From assembly GCF_048771995.1 (NCBI RefSeq), contig NC_133043.1, positions 5,945,001-6,009,000 of the forward strand: 64,000 nt of DNA, read 5' to 3'. The notes below the pieces were generated by a model that saw only the letters and a list, made by a program, of their open reading frames with translations, ran no database searches and was not told the origin of the DNA. Below, piece after piece: positions 38,460 through 64,000 of the stretch (position 1 is its first letter; each line of letters opens with the position of its first letter). This DNA is from Taeniopygia guttata. Taxonomy: Eukaryota; Chordata; Aves; Passeriformes; Estrildidae. Position numbers and translations under genes: made by a program.

Positions 38460-39250
38460 GATGAGCATGTGGAGAAAGAGATACAATGGATGTAATTGAC
38501 TGGGATTTCCAAAATCTTTCAGCAACATTATGAAAGCCAACAAAGGCTTTTATAGAAGTCAGGAAGCCATGGGATAAGCAGGAAGTGTCTTACTCAGATA
38601 GAGACAGAATGAAAGAGTTACGAGTGCTGGGGCTTGTGATGTTCAATTTACTGATAAAGCAGACAACACCAAGCTGGATGGTCTAGCTGATACACCAATG
38701 GGAAGGAATATCGTTCAGTGAAAGAGCTGTCATGAGACCCCATCTGTAGTGCTGTATTCAGCTCTGGGACCCCCAATAGAAAACAGACAATGGACCAGGT
38801 GGAGCAGATGCTGGGCAGAGACACAAAAAAAATATCCAAGTCCTGGAGTGCCTCTGCTATGAAGAAAGGCTTACTTAGTTGTGCCTGCTCAGCATAGAGA
38901 TGAGAATGCGCTGAGAAGACCATACTGCAGGTTTTCAATATATAAAGGCAGCTCATAAGAGGGTGGAAGACTTTTTACCTAGGCCTGTGGCCATAGGACA
39001 AGGGGAAAAGTTTTAAATTAAAAAGGGTAGATTCCGGTTAGATATAAATCGACATTTTTTAAGAAGAGGCCAGTGAGACACAGGAACAGACAGGCTCCAG
39101 AACACAGGAATGTCCCATCAATGGAAGTGTGCATCAAAGGTTGAATGGGACTTAGAGCAACCTGATCTAGTCAAAATTCCTACCCACAGCAGTGGTGCTG
39201 CACTAGATGATTCTTTTAAGGTTTCTTCCAACCCAAACCATTCTCTGATT
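38460..39250 (+). mobile_element. CR1 LINE remnant upstream of gene C
   Basis: The part at 38640-39000 follows the CR1 consensus order (GAGACCCCATCTGTAGTGC, CAGCTCTGGGACCCCCAATA, GACTTTTTACCTAGGC, ATAGGACAAGGGG). It ends with the same 3' segment and flank as the CR1 upstream of gene B. The section before 38640 is too diverged to be sure. It keeps a region that the gene B copy has lost, and lacks the 5' part the gene B copy keeps, so both derive from one ancestral insertion. Confidence 0.85.
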
Positions 39251-39605
39251 TGTCCCCTGAGTTCTGTATGTCTGTGGAAGTCAGAGATTGTGCAGACACA
39301 GGACTTCTGATGCCCCCCCACACTCACTGTTTTACACAGGTTTCTGAGCTCCTCCGGTTCGGGGCAGAGGGTGTTTCCAGCTTCCCCCTGCCCTGCAGAG
39401 GGACCCCAGGGCTGAGCTCTGGCTTTGAGCTTCAGAGAGTTGCATGCTCATCCTTGGAACAAGCTTTTCATGCCCATGCCTGTGCTTGATGTTGGATATG
39501 TCCTTGGATCACATTTACTGACCATGTCCCTGTGCTCTTCATTCAGCTTTACCCACTGAGCTCTTTTAATAATCAGAATGGCAATGACCAGGAGAAGAGC
39601 ATGCT
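39251..39605. repeat. B/C-shared upstream block, copy C
   Basis: This aligns closely to 20591-20945 (for example TCTGTATGTCTGTGGAAGTC and TGATGTTGGATATGTCCTTG in both). It is part of the duplicated intergenic unit and has no coding character. Confidence 0.8.
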
Positions 39606-40860
39606 CAGAACTGACACTGTTTAAATCAGCTCACATGACAGTGCCCTTTTTCCTAGAACTTGACCACTCATTCTCCAGAACTACTGGCCAATTCCCCCTT
39701 TCTCAGAGTATTGCCTACAGCAATGCTGCTCCAAAACAGGCAGCACTGTGTTGAGAGCTCTTGTTGCTGGAGCTGTATGAATATACATGATAGTTGTGAT
39801 TTGGGAGTGCTGGACTGAGGATGTGTCTGAGTGCAGAGGATCCCAGAGCAATGCTGTGTGTGTGGATGTGGGTAGAGTTTGGGTTGAGGTTTTTTTTTTG
39901 GAGTAGTAGGTGGTGAAGGCCTGACTTGGTTGAAAGCATTGCTTGGTATACATTGACAATAGGCACATAAATATTAGCAACACGGGCCTGAGCTCATTAA
40001 GGCGTGTTAGCACTTCGTGCTTGTGTGAGATGAAACAGGAAGTATCACTGTATATTTATTGACTGTATATCTACTGGGGGTTAAAAGTATTTCCTGATCT
40101 AGGTTACTTTTGCCTCTTAGGCTCTCTTAACCCTTAGAAAACCTCGAATAAATTTTGAAAAACAGAAAAAAATTTTAATATTAATAATCTTCATTTTAAT
40201 AAATGTGCTTGTTATACATTTCTTCTGTATCATCTCTGTAAGACAAGCATCAACGTTTTCACAACCTGAAATTACTTGCAAAAAACTCTATAATTTTTTT
40301 TTCAGGTCTGAGATATTATGAATAATTTGTTTGTTTGAAATGATGAAGAATTTTCTGTTACATGACTTATGACTGACTATTGCAATAGTGAATATTCCTC
40401 TAGTATGCACATTTTGAATTTTTTGATTTCTTCAAAATACAAAGTACAGATTTATTCACATACATACTCAATTTCTTTTATAGCTAAGGAGTCACATTTC
40501 ACACTGAAGGCACTGTGTGTCCAAACTTGGAACCGTATTTGACCTTGCTGTCAGTTGGATTCTTCTCTATCTGATATTCCTGGCCCACAATACGTCTGGT
40601 TTTCCCCTTTTTATTATAATATATAATGAGTCACTGAAGGAGTTCTAATAATAATTTGTCTTTTGTAGAACTGCCTTTTCTAATGATGTAAAAGCAAGCT
40701 CTAAGTTTATAGGACCACATGTACAAGATACATTACATTATTTCCCTTTTGCATCTGCAATAGTACAGAAATGTCAAAGAATCCCATCTGGATCAAAGAT
40801 TAAGTTACCTGTAAAGATCATAGAAGAACCAATAAATCATACATCCAAGTTCTTTAAGTG
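39606..40860. other. Upstream region of gene C: nothing recognised
   Basis: Weak, indel-rich similarity to the gene B upstream region continues (GTGCTGGACTGAGGATGTGTC at 39806 against GCTGGACTGAGGATGTATC at 20993). No gene or distinct repeat is seen. Confidence 0.45.
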
Positions 40861-41113
40861 CCTTGACTAGTCCAGATTCCAATATTAATAGCCCTGTCAG
40901 ACTATTTATAGGAAATGTATCCACAGGGATGGTAAGATGCAAAACATTTCTAAATATATCAGGTCAAATGACAATTATGCCATTAGTTAAGTTTGCCAGA
41001 AAGTATTTTGCCAAAGATGGTTTGCCAAAATATATTTTGACAGAAGGAAAAGGAAACCTCCAAAGCATCTGCATACCAGAGTCTATAAAAGTCTCTTTGG
41101 AGTGCTGTGCCCT
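40861..41113 (+). promoter_or_regulatory. Gene C proximal promoter
   Basis: A consensus MEF2 site CTATTTATAG lies at 40902-40911, three TTTGCCA motifs at 40992-41027, an E-box CATCTG at 41066-41071 and TATAAAAG at 41084-41091. Order and spacing match gene B. A further AT-rich block, ACATTTCTAAATATATC near 40945-40961, is also shared with gene B. Between these blocks the two promoters differ substantially. Confidence 0.75.
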
Positions 41114-41134
41114 GTCTTGACAGAAAATTTCGAG
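41114..41134 (+). other. Gene C exon 1 (non-coding, start estimated)
   Basis: The donor CGAG|GTAAGT lies at 41134/41135, and the start is inferred from TATA spacing. The following intron is about 740 nt. An extra untranslated exon within it cannot be excluded. Confidence 0.6.
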
Positions 41135-41915
41135 GTAAGTGTTTGGCTCCTGTGAACTACTAGGCAAAACATATACCTTTTTATTCCATTTAACTTCCTA
41201 TAAGATTTGGATATCCACTTCTGTCATGGACTGACTCTAGGAGCAATAACTTTATTGTAGGTTTGAAGGCAGCATGTTTTCCTTCAATTTATATATTAGA
41301 CCTGAATACCTGTGCAACACAAAATGAGTTCTTAAGTTTTCAAGCAGCAGTGGCTTCTGCCACCAAAATCAATAACAAAATTTAACAACTTTTAAGGAAC
41401 AGGATGAAATCCAAGATTTTAAGATTTGTGGAAGCGATAATAGGCAATAGTAACATTTATATGTGTCATAATGCAACATGAATTATCAATAGCAAGTAAT
41501 TTTTAGAAGGCCACTAGTTGCTATCAGAAAAATAACTATTTCAGAGTCTTTCAGTAGCATTAAAAAAAATCAACAGAGACTCTCTTATGGGAACAGCCAA
41601 ATTGGCTAGAGTTCACAAAGTTGAAATAATACTGATAAAGTTCACAACATACTGTACATACATAACTGCTGTTCTGTACATGGTGTCTTAGCTGGATGTC
41701 TAAGGATTAATTTTAGAGAGCTATGTAAGTATTTTCAGCCAAGACTGGGAAGTTTAAATCCAACTTTTGACTTTTTTATACCTACTTTAATATTTAAAAA
41801 TATCAAAGTGCAAGAGATCTCCATTCTTTCGAAAAAAGATGTTCATTCACCAGCTCAACATATCTTGTAGCCTACAGAGGACCCTGCTGACTGTGGCTCC
41901 TGAAGAAGTGCAGCA

Positions 41916-58405
<16,490 letters not shown>

Positions 58406-58530
58406 GGCTGTCCTGCAACATCAAAGTGACCTGAGGGCTGCACAAAATGTGAACCCTCTGTCACTGTCTTCCAGACTTGATGTTTGCAACCTTCTCAATA
58501 TATAGGGAATAAAGAGTAGATTCATTTGCA
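58406..58530 (+). promoter_or_regulatory. Gene C 3' UTR and poly(A) signal
   Basis: AATAAA lies at 58508-58513, about 103 nt after the stop. The first half is nearly identical to the gene B UTR and the second half is diverged. The cleavage position is estimated. Confidence 0.8.
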
Positions 58531-59770
58531 TCCACATCATGAGTAGTAGTTGTCATTTGTTTTTGGTTTTTACGGGTGAGCTCTGTATCACCATTAGTCT
58601 TTGAACACAGTTTTGCCTTCAAAAACCTTTGTATAGCTTTGCGGTGGTCCAGCTTTTCATCATCTAGTTTCCAAATGATTATCCCTTCTAGAATACTTTA
58701 GCCAATGAGCAAAAAAACTTCATACTCACATAAGTAATCCTGAAAGATGCAGAGTAAAAGAGAAATATTGTTTGTTCTGTTGCCTGTGTTGGTCAAACTG
58801 TTCTTGAGTAAGTCAGAGTGGTGTTGAACAGGAAGAACATATTTTCAGTGAAATTATGTTAGTTATTTCAAGCATTAAGCATTAAAGCCAAGGAATTATA
58901 CATTAAAAATATACATTAGAAGGCTTCCTTGACACTCAGCCAACAGCACCATTAAATAATTCACCAAATTCAATACTGTTAAATCACAAAATTGTACAGA
59001 CCGGGAAACAAAATGCAGTGTAATTTGTGAAGAGATGGACTCTGGGCTGAGAATCACCTGTCAGGAGGGAGTTCGGCCACATGTTCTGCATAATTGTGTG
59101 AAAATACCAGCTCATTTCTCAGAAGTGGTAGCAGAGAAAATTAGAAGAAGCAAGGCCAACAAGGAGACTAATTGCACCCAGGGACTTAGGAAGGTAAGTT
59201 TTCTAAGATGACCTTGTATAGAAGGAAAAGGGCAAACTTCACTTCTGTAAGAAGATGCAACATTTATTGGAAATGTGTATGAAATCCCTTCCCTATCTCA
59301 GGAGATAGCCATACAGGTTTGAAACCTTTGTGTGGACCTGAAATCTTGGGATATATACATGGAGGTGTATGAGATGGTATCAATAAGTCCCATCAGAGAG
59401 ATCAGGTTCAGGCTGGAGGCCCAAGGCAGTGTTGGGGACTGGGCAGGAAGGTGAGCCCCCGACCAGCTTTGTGGAAGTCGAGATGAGGGGTAAGCACTGG
59501 CAGGGATTGCAAGGAAATTGCCTGTCCTCTCCCCCACAGGTGGAGAGAGCCTTCACAGACCATGGGTGCAATGGGGCAGTGGCCCACTGTCCCACACTTA
59601 CCTCTGTCCATTGATGACGTGAAGAAAGCACAGACAGCTGTGGCAGTGCCCCAGGGTGGGTGCTGGTGCAGGACACAAAGACATCAGTTGGGCTGTGGCC
59701 ATGCCTTTTGCCTCACCGTTTAGGCTGTTGATATCAGGGCTAAGATCCATCATATTTGTTCTCAGCTTCA
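58531..59770. other. Downstream of gene C: nothing recognised
   Basis: No coding exon, RNA gene or known repeat is recognised. Overlapping open frames on both strands at 59298-59676 look like chance frames in a moderately GC-rich patch. Confidence 0.45.
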
Positions 59771-59931
59771 GGCCCCATCAGGCTCCTGTCAGTCACAGGG
59801 AGCTCCCGGGGCAGCAGCTGAGCCGGCCCTCTGCTCCAGGCCCCAGGGCCAGGGGATGGCAGCCTGGAGCCATCCAGGGCACCTGCTCTGGGCCCTGCTC
59901 CTCTGCACACCAGCAATGAGGTCTCATTGAA
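59771..59931. repeat. 161-bp repeat, copy 2
   Basis: Base-for-base identical to 13405-13565 and in the same orientation. The antisense frames of the two copies share a 50-residue identical stretch, but this follows from the DNA identity and is not evidence of coding. Confidence 0.85.
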
Positions 59932-60255
59932 ATCTGGGTGCTTCAAACCTGCTAAAACTGCCGGTTTCATCTCATTGAAACCTGGGGGTTTACCACTGCT
60001 GAAACTGCCTGGCCCATCTCATTGAAAAATGGGGGCTTCAAACCTGCTGAAACTGCCTGGCCCATCTCATTGAAAAATGGGGATTTACAACTGCTGAAAC
60101 TGCCTGGCCCATCTCTTTGAAACCTGGGGGTTTACAACTGCTGAAACTGCCTGGCCCATCTCATTGAAACCTGGGGGTTTACAACTATTGAAACTGCCTG
60201 GCCCATCTCATTGTAATCTGGGTGCTTCAAACCTCCTAAAACTGCCTGGCCTACC
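59932..60255. repeat. 47-bp minisatellite array (about 7 units)
   Basis: Units of 47-48 bp carry GAAACTGCCTGGCCCATCTC and CCTGGGGGTTTACAACTGCT. The repeat phase recurs at 59954, 60001, 60049, 60096, 60143, 60190 and 60238. Variation is mostly in the AAC/AAA and TTTACAA/CTTCAAA segments. The array follows directly on the 161-bp repeat. Confidence 0.9.
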
Positions 60256-60780
60256 TGTTAGGAGCAAATCACAGCAGAGGGGTTAAAATCCACCCAAGTG
60301 GGCCAGCCAATTTCATGTGTTCCCCACTGAAACACATCAAAGAACAGGTGGGATGGGCCAAAGAACAACTGGAAATGTTTGGGTCAGCAATGCTGGAAGA
60401 AAAGACCTTGAGCTGGCAGAAGCAGGCACTGCTCAGGGCACAGGGCTTCACTGCACTGGGCACTCTGCCCAGAAAGGGAACCACGGAGGTGCTTGGGAGT
60501 GTGTGGCTAACAAAAGGACAAGACACAGTGTCAGTGGCCCTGCCACCTCCACTGCACACCCTGGAGCAGCCCAAGGAGAGTGCCTGCTCTCAGGGTTGTA
60601 TTTATTAGAAAGTAAGTGCTTTTCTTACTTCCTTTCTGGTTGACCCTTCCCTCTTTTTGCAAGGTTGAGGCTTATAAAAGAAGAGGGCAAGACTTCCTGC
60701 TGGTTCAGTGTTCCTATGCCACTCTTTTACGTTTGTTTTCTTAATATAAAGCTAACCTTTGATCTGGTCTTAGCTGGACT
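60256..60780 (+). mobile_element. Possible solo LTR of an endogenous retrovirus-like element
   Basis: A stretch starting TGTTAGGAGC, with a TATAAAAG box at 60673-60680 and a downstream AATATAAAG, resembles the U3-R layout of an LTR. No clear terminal inverted repeat, target-site duplication or internal viral sequence was found. A 97-codon open frame at 60315-60608 has no recognised similarity. It could instead be a non-LTR promoter or chance. Confidence 0.25.
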
Positions 60781-63739
60781 GGAAGACATGCAATAACAAC
60801 TACTGAAGATATTTTGGCAGTATCTCAGGTACTTAGTGAATGACAAGCATGTTTGGAAAGCTCCACACTTTGCCTGGCTTGTAAGCCACAAATGCTACCA
60901 TTTCTCATCTGCCTTAAACCCCCTAATGTACCAGTCAGTGTTGACAGGTAGGAAGCTTGTTGGAAAGTACATCAGTCAAAGAAGAAACAAAAAGAATCTT
61001 TCAAAATAAATAGGATTCTGGAAGGCAAGACATCCTACTTTTAAGTTTTGTTGAATAAAATCTGAGTTACTAAGCCAAATTCAGTCATGTTTAGAAACCA
61101 TTCCCAAAGGTATCAGTGCAGATGGAAAAGACATCTAAAGAGCATTTGGCTTATAAAAGATACAAATGTAGTCCAGGAGATCTCTTTTCTATTTAACATT
61201 AAATCAGAGTTACAGAAACAACCCCAGAACAAATGCTTCATTAAATTCTGAAGCTCTTTGTCTTGTTCTAGACATTCTAAAACATTTTGTCATACCTCCT
61301 CAAAGAGTCAGAAGTGGAAAGCTTGATAATATATATAATTATAATGCATAGTAAAATTCCCATCAGAGGGGTTTGGAGGCACCCGGAAGGACAGTGTATA
61401 TTTATTTTCGCTAGAGTATTACTGTTCACTCTCAGATGACTTGTCTTATTAACATAAGCCAAATGGGTCACCGGCTGCCTGTCTGAGGGAATGTCTAACA
61501 TGAGAGATTCTGTCCATGGAGCTAAATCAACAGGGAAGTGCAAGGCCAGTTACCTTCTCTCTGATGCACAGAGTTTAAGGTAGGTGTAAATACTCCTGTT
61601 TGAGTTCCTGTGGTGTCCAGCTGCTTCCTGACATCCTCAGCAATCTGGCATACTCTGGAAAGGTCACATTTCTGAATGGCTCAGCCACTTACTGCTCCAA
61701 AACAAGGCTAAACTGAAAGCAGTTAGGTCCAGCCCAGGAGAAGTGGGAGGTAATATTAGGATTAAATCCCACGTTAGAAAAGTGTTCCTGCAGGCTGTCC
61801 CCTATAGATGCTCGTTCTCTGAGAGCTCTGACTCCACTGTCACACTGCAGACAGCCCTTTGGCTTTTCTCCACACACACCTGCTCTTTTACAGGAGATTT
61901 TTTTACAGGTCTGAATGGTTTGTTCCTGCTGAACTTGTCATGATTGTCCTCAGCCCTTTTTGTTTTGTCCTTCCCTAGATTCTGTTTGTATGCCCTTCAT
62001 AAATCAGCATTCTGTGCTGCGTAAGAATCTGGTGATGACAGAGGATAATCTTTCCTTGGTAAGTGTGTCATCTTGTTCCCAGAATCTTTTGGTTCCCAGC
62101 ATCTTCTTGATTGGATGTGTCTCTTTTTGGCATGAGAACACATTACATAATTCATGTCTCACTTTTGTGTTCAAGATTGAAATGAAGAAGGATTGTCAGA
62201 TGATGATGGCTTTGGTATTTTGCCAGCTGCTTTGTTCCATTGGTTATTTTCACAATCCAACCCTGAAACTATTAGCGTGGTTAATTGTGTGACTATAGAG
62301 ATAAATTTGTTAAAAGAAACTTGTTAAAGAAGAACTAAGCTACTGGACAATCTGAAAATGCTCAGCTTTGTTTTGCTTCTTGGGGAATGAAATTACACAC
62401 TCCTGAAAATTTGCCAAAGTCTAGAGACATTCGTGTGATGCACCTGCTCCTGTCAAAAATGGTGTTGAATTTCTTATGTGATTTACTAACATGTCATGAC
62501 TAATGGACTGCCGCTGATCCAGCATATACTCCTGCTACAGAGCATGAGCTGTGTTGTTAACAACCAGTGTTTGCAGGAAGTCCTTCTCCAGTGCACTCTG
62601 ATGCATATACTTTAAATGTATCAGATTGTATTATTCCTTCTTTCCAAAGTCTTTTTTCTGTTCTTTCATTTCCTAACTATTCAATCTAGATGGATCATTT
62701 TAATTCTTATCTCTTATGATTATGCAAAAAAGTAGAAAAAGTATTTAGAGTCACACTGCTACACACTATAATGTCACCCTGTGTGTGCAAGGGAACAGGC
62801 TGGGACCCTCAGCTGAGGCAGAGAATCTCATGGCCAAATGAGGAACTGTGTACAGGAGAACAAGGCAGGGACTTGATATTTTCCTGTGGATTGTTTCTGA
62901 GATTTACAATTTCCATTGCCACAAAATGGATAAAGGTTTGTCCCCCATCAATGTGGGACCTTGCACAGGGGTAAGAACTTCTGTGCTAGGAAACCAGCCT
63001 GTTCGTGGTTATTCTTTTGGTGTATTGATCATTACAGAATTATTTTTACCATGCAAGGATCAAAAACAACAACAACAAATCATAAAAAGATATTTCTGTT
63101 ACAATGCTGAAATGATCTGGCTCAGTGGAAGTTTGAAGAACAGTTTAAATACTTACACAGACAGAGAGTGAAGGGCTGTGATTTGTATATGCTGGTCTGC
63201 TTCCAGGGCTGAGGTCCCTACCCTGAAATGCAGTGCTATTCTTGAATATCTTGCCAGTCATGATAGGCAGCAATTTATAATTGTAGCTGAAAGAAAAGGG
63301 ATACAGCTTGTGTGAGCCTGGGATTGGTCATCAAGCACCCTCTCTTGAGGACAGAGTTCTGTAAGGATCTCAGTGGTTGTCTAATAAGGAGTGAGGAGGC
63401 TGTCCTTCCTGCAACCTAGACTGCCTTACCAAGGTGTCAGATTGAGCCTTAAACCCTTCAGATAAAACTCCAGTTTTAATTGTTTATATTAGTCTTTCTG
63501 CAGGAAAACCATGAATTATGCAAGGGTATGCAGTCCCTGACATAAGAGCAAAAGCTAACATGACATTTTGCCTTCCTGAACTCAGCATCTGACAGCTTAA
63601 AATTTCTGAAACAGTTTGGTGCACTTTTGTGGTCCCTCACAGGTGATTTGCATTGATATTCTTCATGTTTCAACTTTCTTGTTGGAAAAAAAGTTTAACA
63701 GAAAAACAGTGTTGTGTTCCAGTGATCAAAAGAAATGCC
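60781..63739. other. Distal downstream region: nothing recognised
   Basis: AT-rich, with no exon-like block, RNA gene or classified repeat. It has a short (CAA)n tract near 63066-63079. Another MYH copy would have shown its strongly conserved exons, so the next gene, if any, lies beyond the window. Confidence 0.5.
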
Positions 63740-64000
63740 CACATTCTTTTAACATCTTCATTAGCATTCTAGATGCTGGAACAGAGTGCACACACAGCAA
63801 ATATGCTGCTGATACAGAACTGGGAAGTGTGGCTGATACACCACATAGCTGTGCTGTTATTCAGAGGGACCTTGACAAGTTAGAGAAACAGGTTAACATA
63901 AGCTCAGTAAATGAAAAGGGACAGTTCCATACCTGGGGAGCAGTAGCCCCATGTACCAGCACAGGTTTGGGGATGACTGGCTGGAAAGCACAAAAAGACC
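63740..64000 (+). mobile_element. CR1 LINE fragment running off the window end
   Basis: The order of motifs follows CR1 reverse transcriptase and thumb coding sequence: GATGCTGGAACAGAGTGCAC, GTGGCTGATACACCACATAG, CAGAGGGACCTTGACAAG, CTGGGGAGCAGTAGCCCC and GGGGATGACTGGCTGGAAAGC. Stops and indels make it non-coding. Confidence 0.85.

Noticed and set aside
59740..59970. Conserved antisense peptide shared with 13368-13580
   Set aside because: The 50-residue identity comes from the 161-bp DNA repeat itself. All frames are equally conserved, so it is not evidence of coding.

Overview
The window is vertebrate nuclear DNA, most probably from a bird. It carries fast skeletal-type sarcomeric myosin heavy chain (MYH) genes in a head-to-tail array. 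The dispersed repeats I recognise are CR1 LINEs, and I see no Alu- or L1-like sequence. CR1 with compact introns fits birds; crocodilians and turtles cannot be excluded. No exact species or gene orthology can be assigned from the sequence alone. I call the genes A, B and C and use the usual vertebrate MYH exon numbering, in which the first coding exon is exon 3.

Layout, all on the plus strand. Gene A is the 3' part of a gene, from the end of exon 13 to the stop (1-10809), with its poly(A) signal at 10914. A 10.4 kb gene-free interval follows. It holds a GC-rich stretch, a 161-bp repeat, minisatellite and microsatellite tracts, and an old CR1. Gene B is complete: TATA at 21341, ATG at 21887, stop at 37174, poly(A) signal at 37281; 38 coding exons encode 1945 residues. 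A 3.8 kb spacer carries the same ancestral CR1 insertion. Gene C is complete: TATA at 41084, ATG at 41916, stop at 58405, poly(A) signal at 58508; 1942 residues. The last 5.5 kb has no gene. It contains a second, identical copy of the 161-bp repeat, a 47-bp minisatellite, a possible LTR and another CR1 piece.

Every exon boundary was placed by reading frame and splice sites. Exon lengths agree among the three genes except for loop 2 (exon 17: 71, 83 and 74 nt) and the last exon (A is one codon shorter). No frameshift or internal stop was seen, so all three look functional. Each product would dimerise through its rod, bind essential and regulatory light chains, and form sarcomeric thick filaments. 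Different promoters probably give different fibre-type or developmental expression.

The most notable observations are: (1) a patchwork of near-identical and diverged blocks among the paralogs, introns included, which implies repeated gene conversion; (2) loop 2 glycine-tract length differing between paralogs; (3) a GC-AG intron kept in all three genes; (4) a B/C promoter module with fixed spacing (MEF2-like site, three TTTGCCA motifs, E-box, TATA); (5) CR1 insertions that order the duplications; (6) a 161-bp perfect repeat on both sides of the B-C pair.
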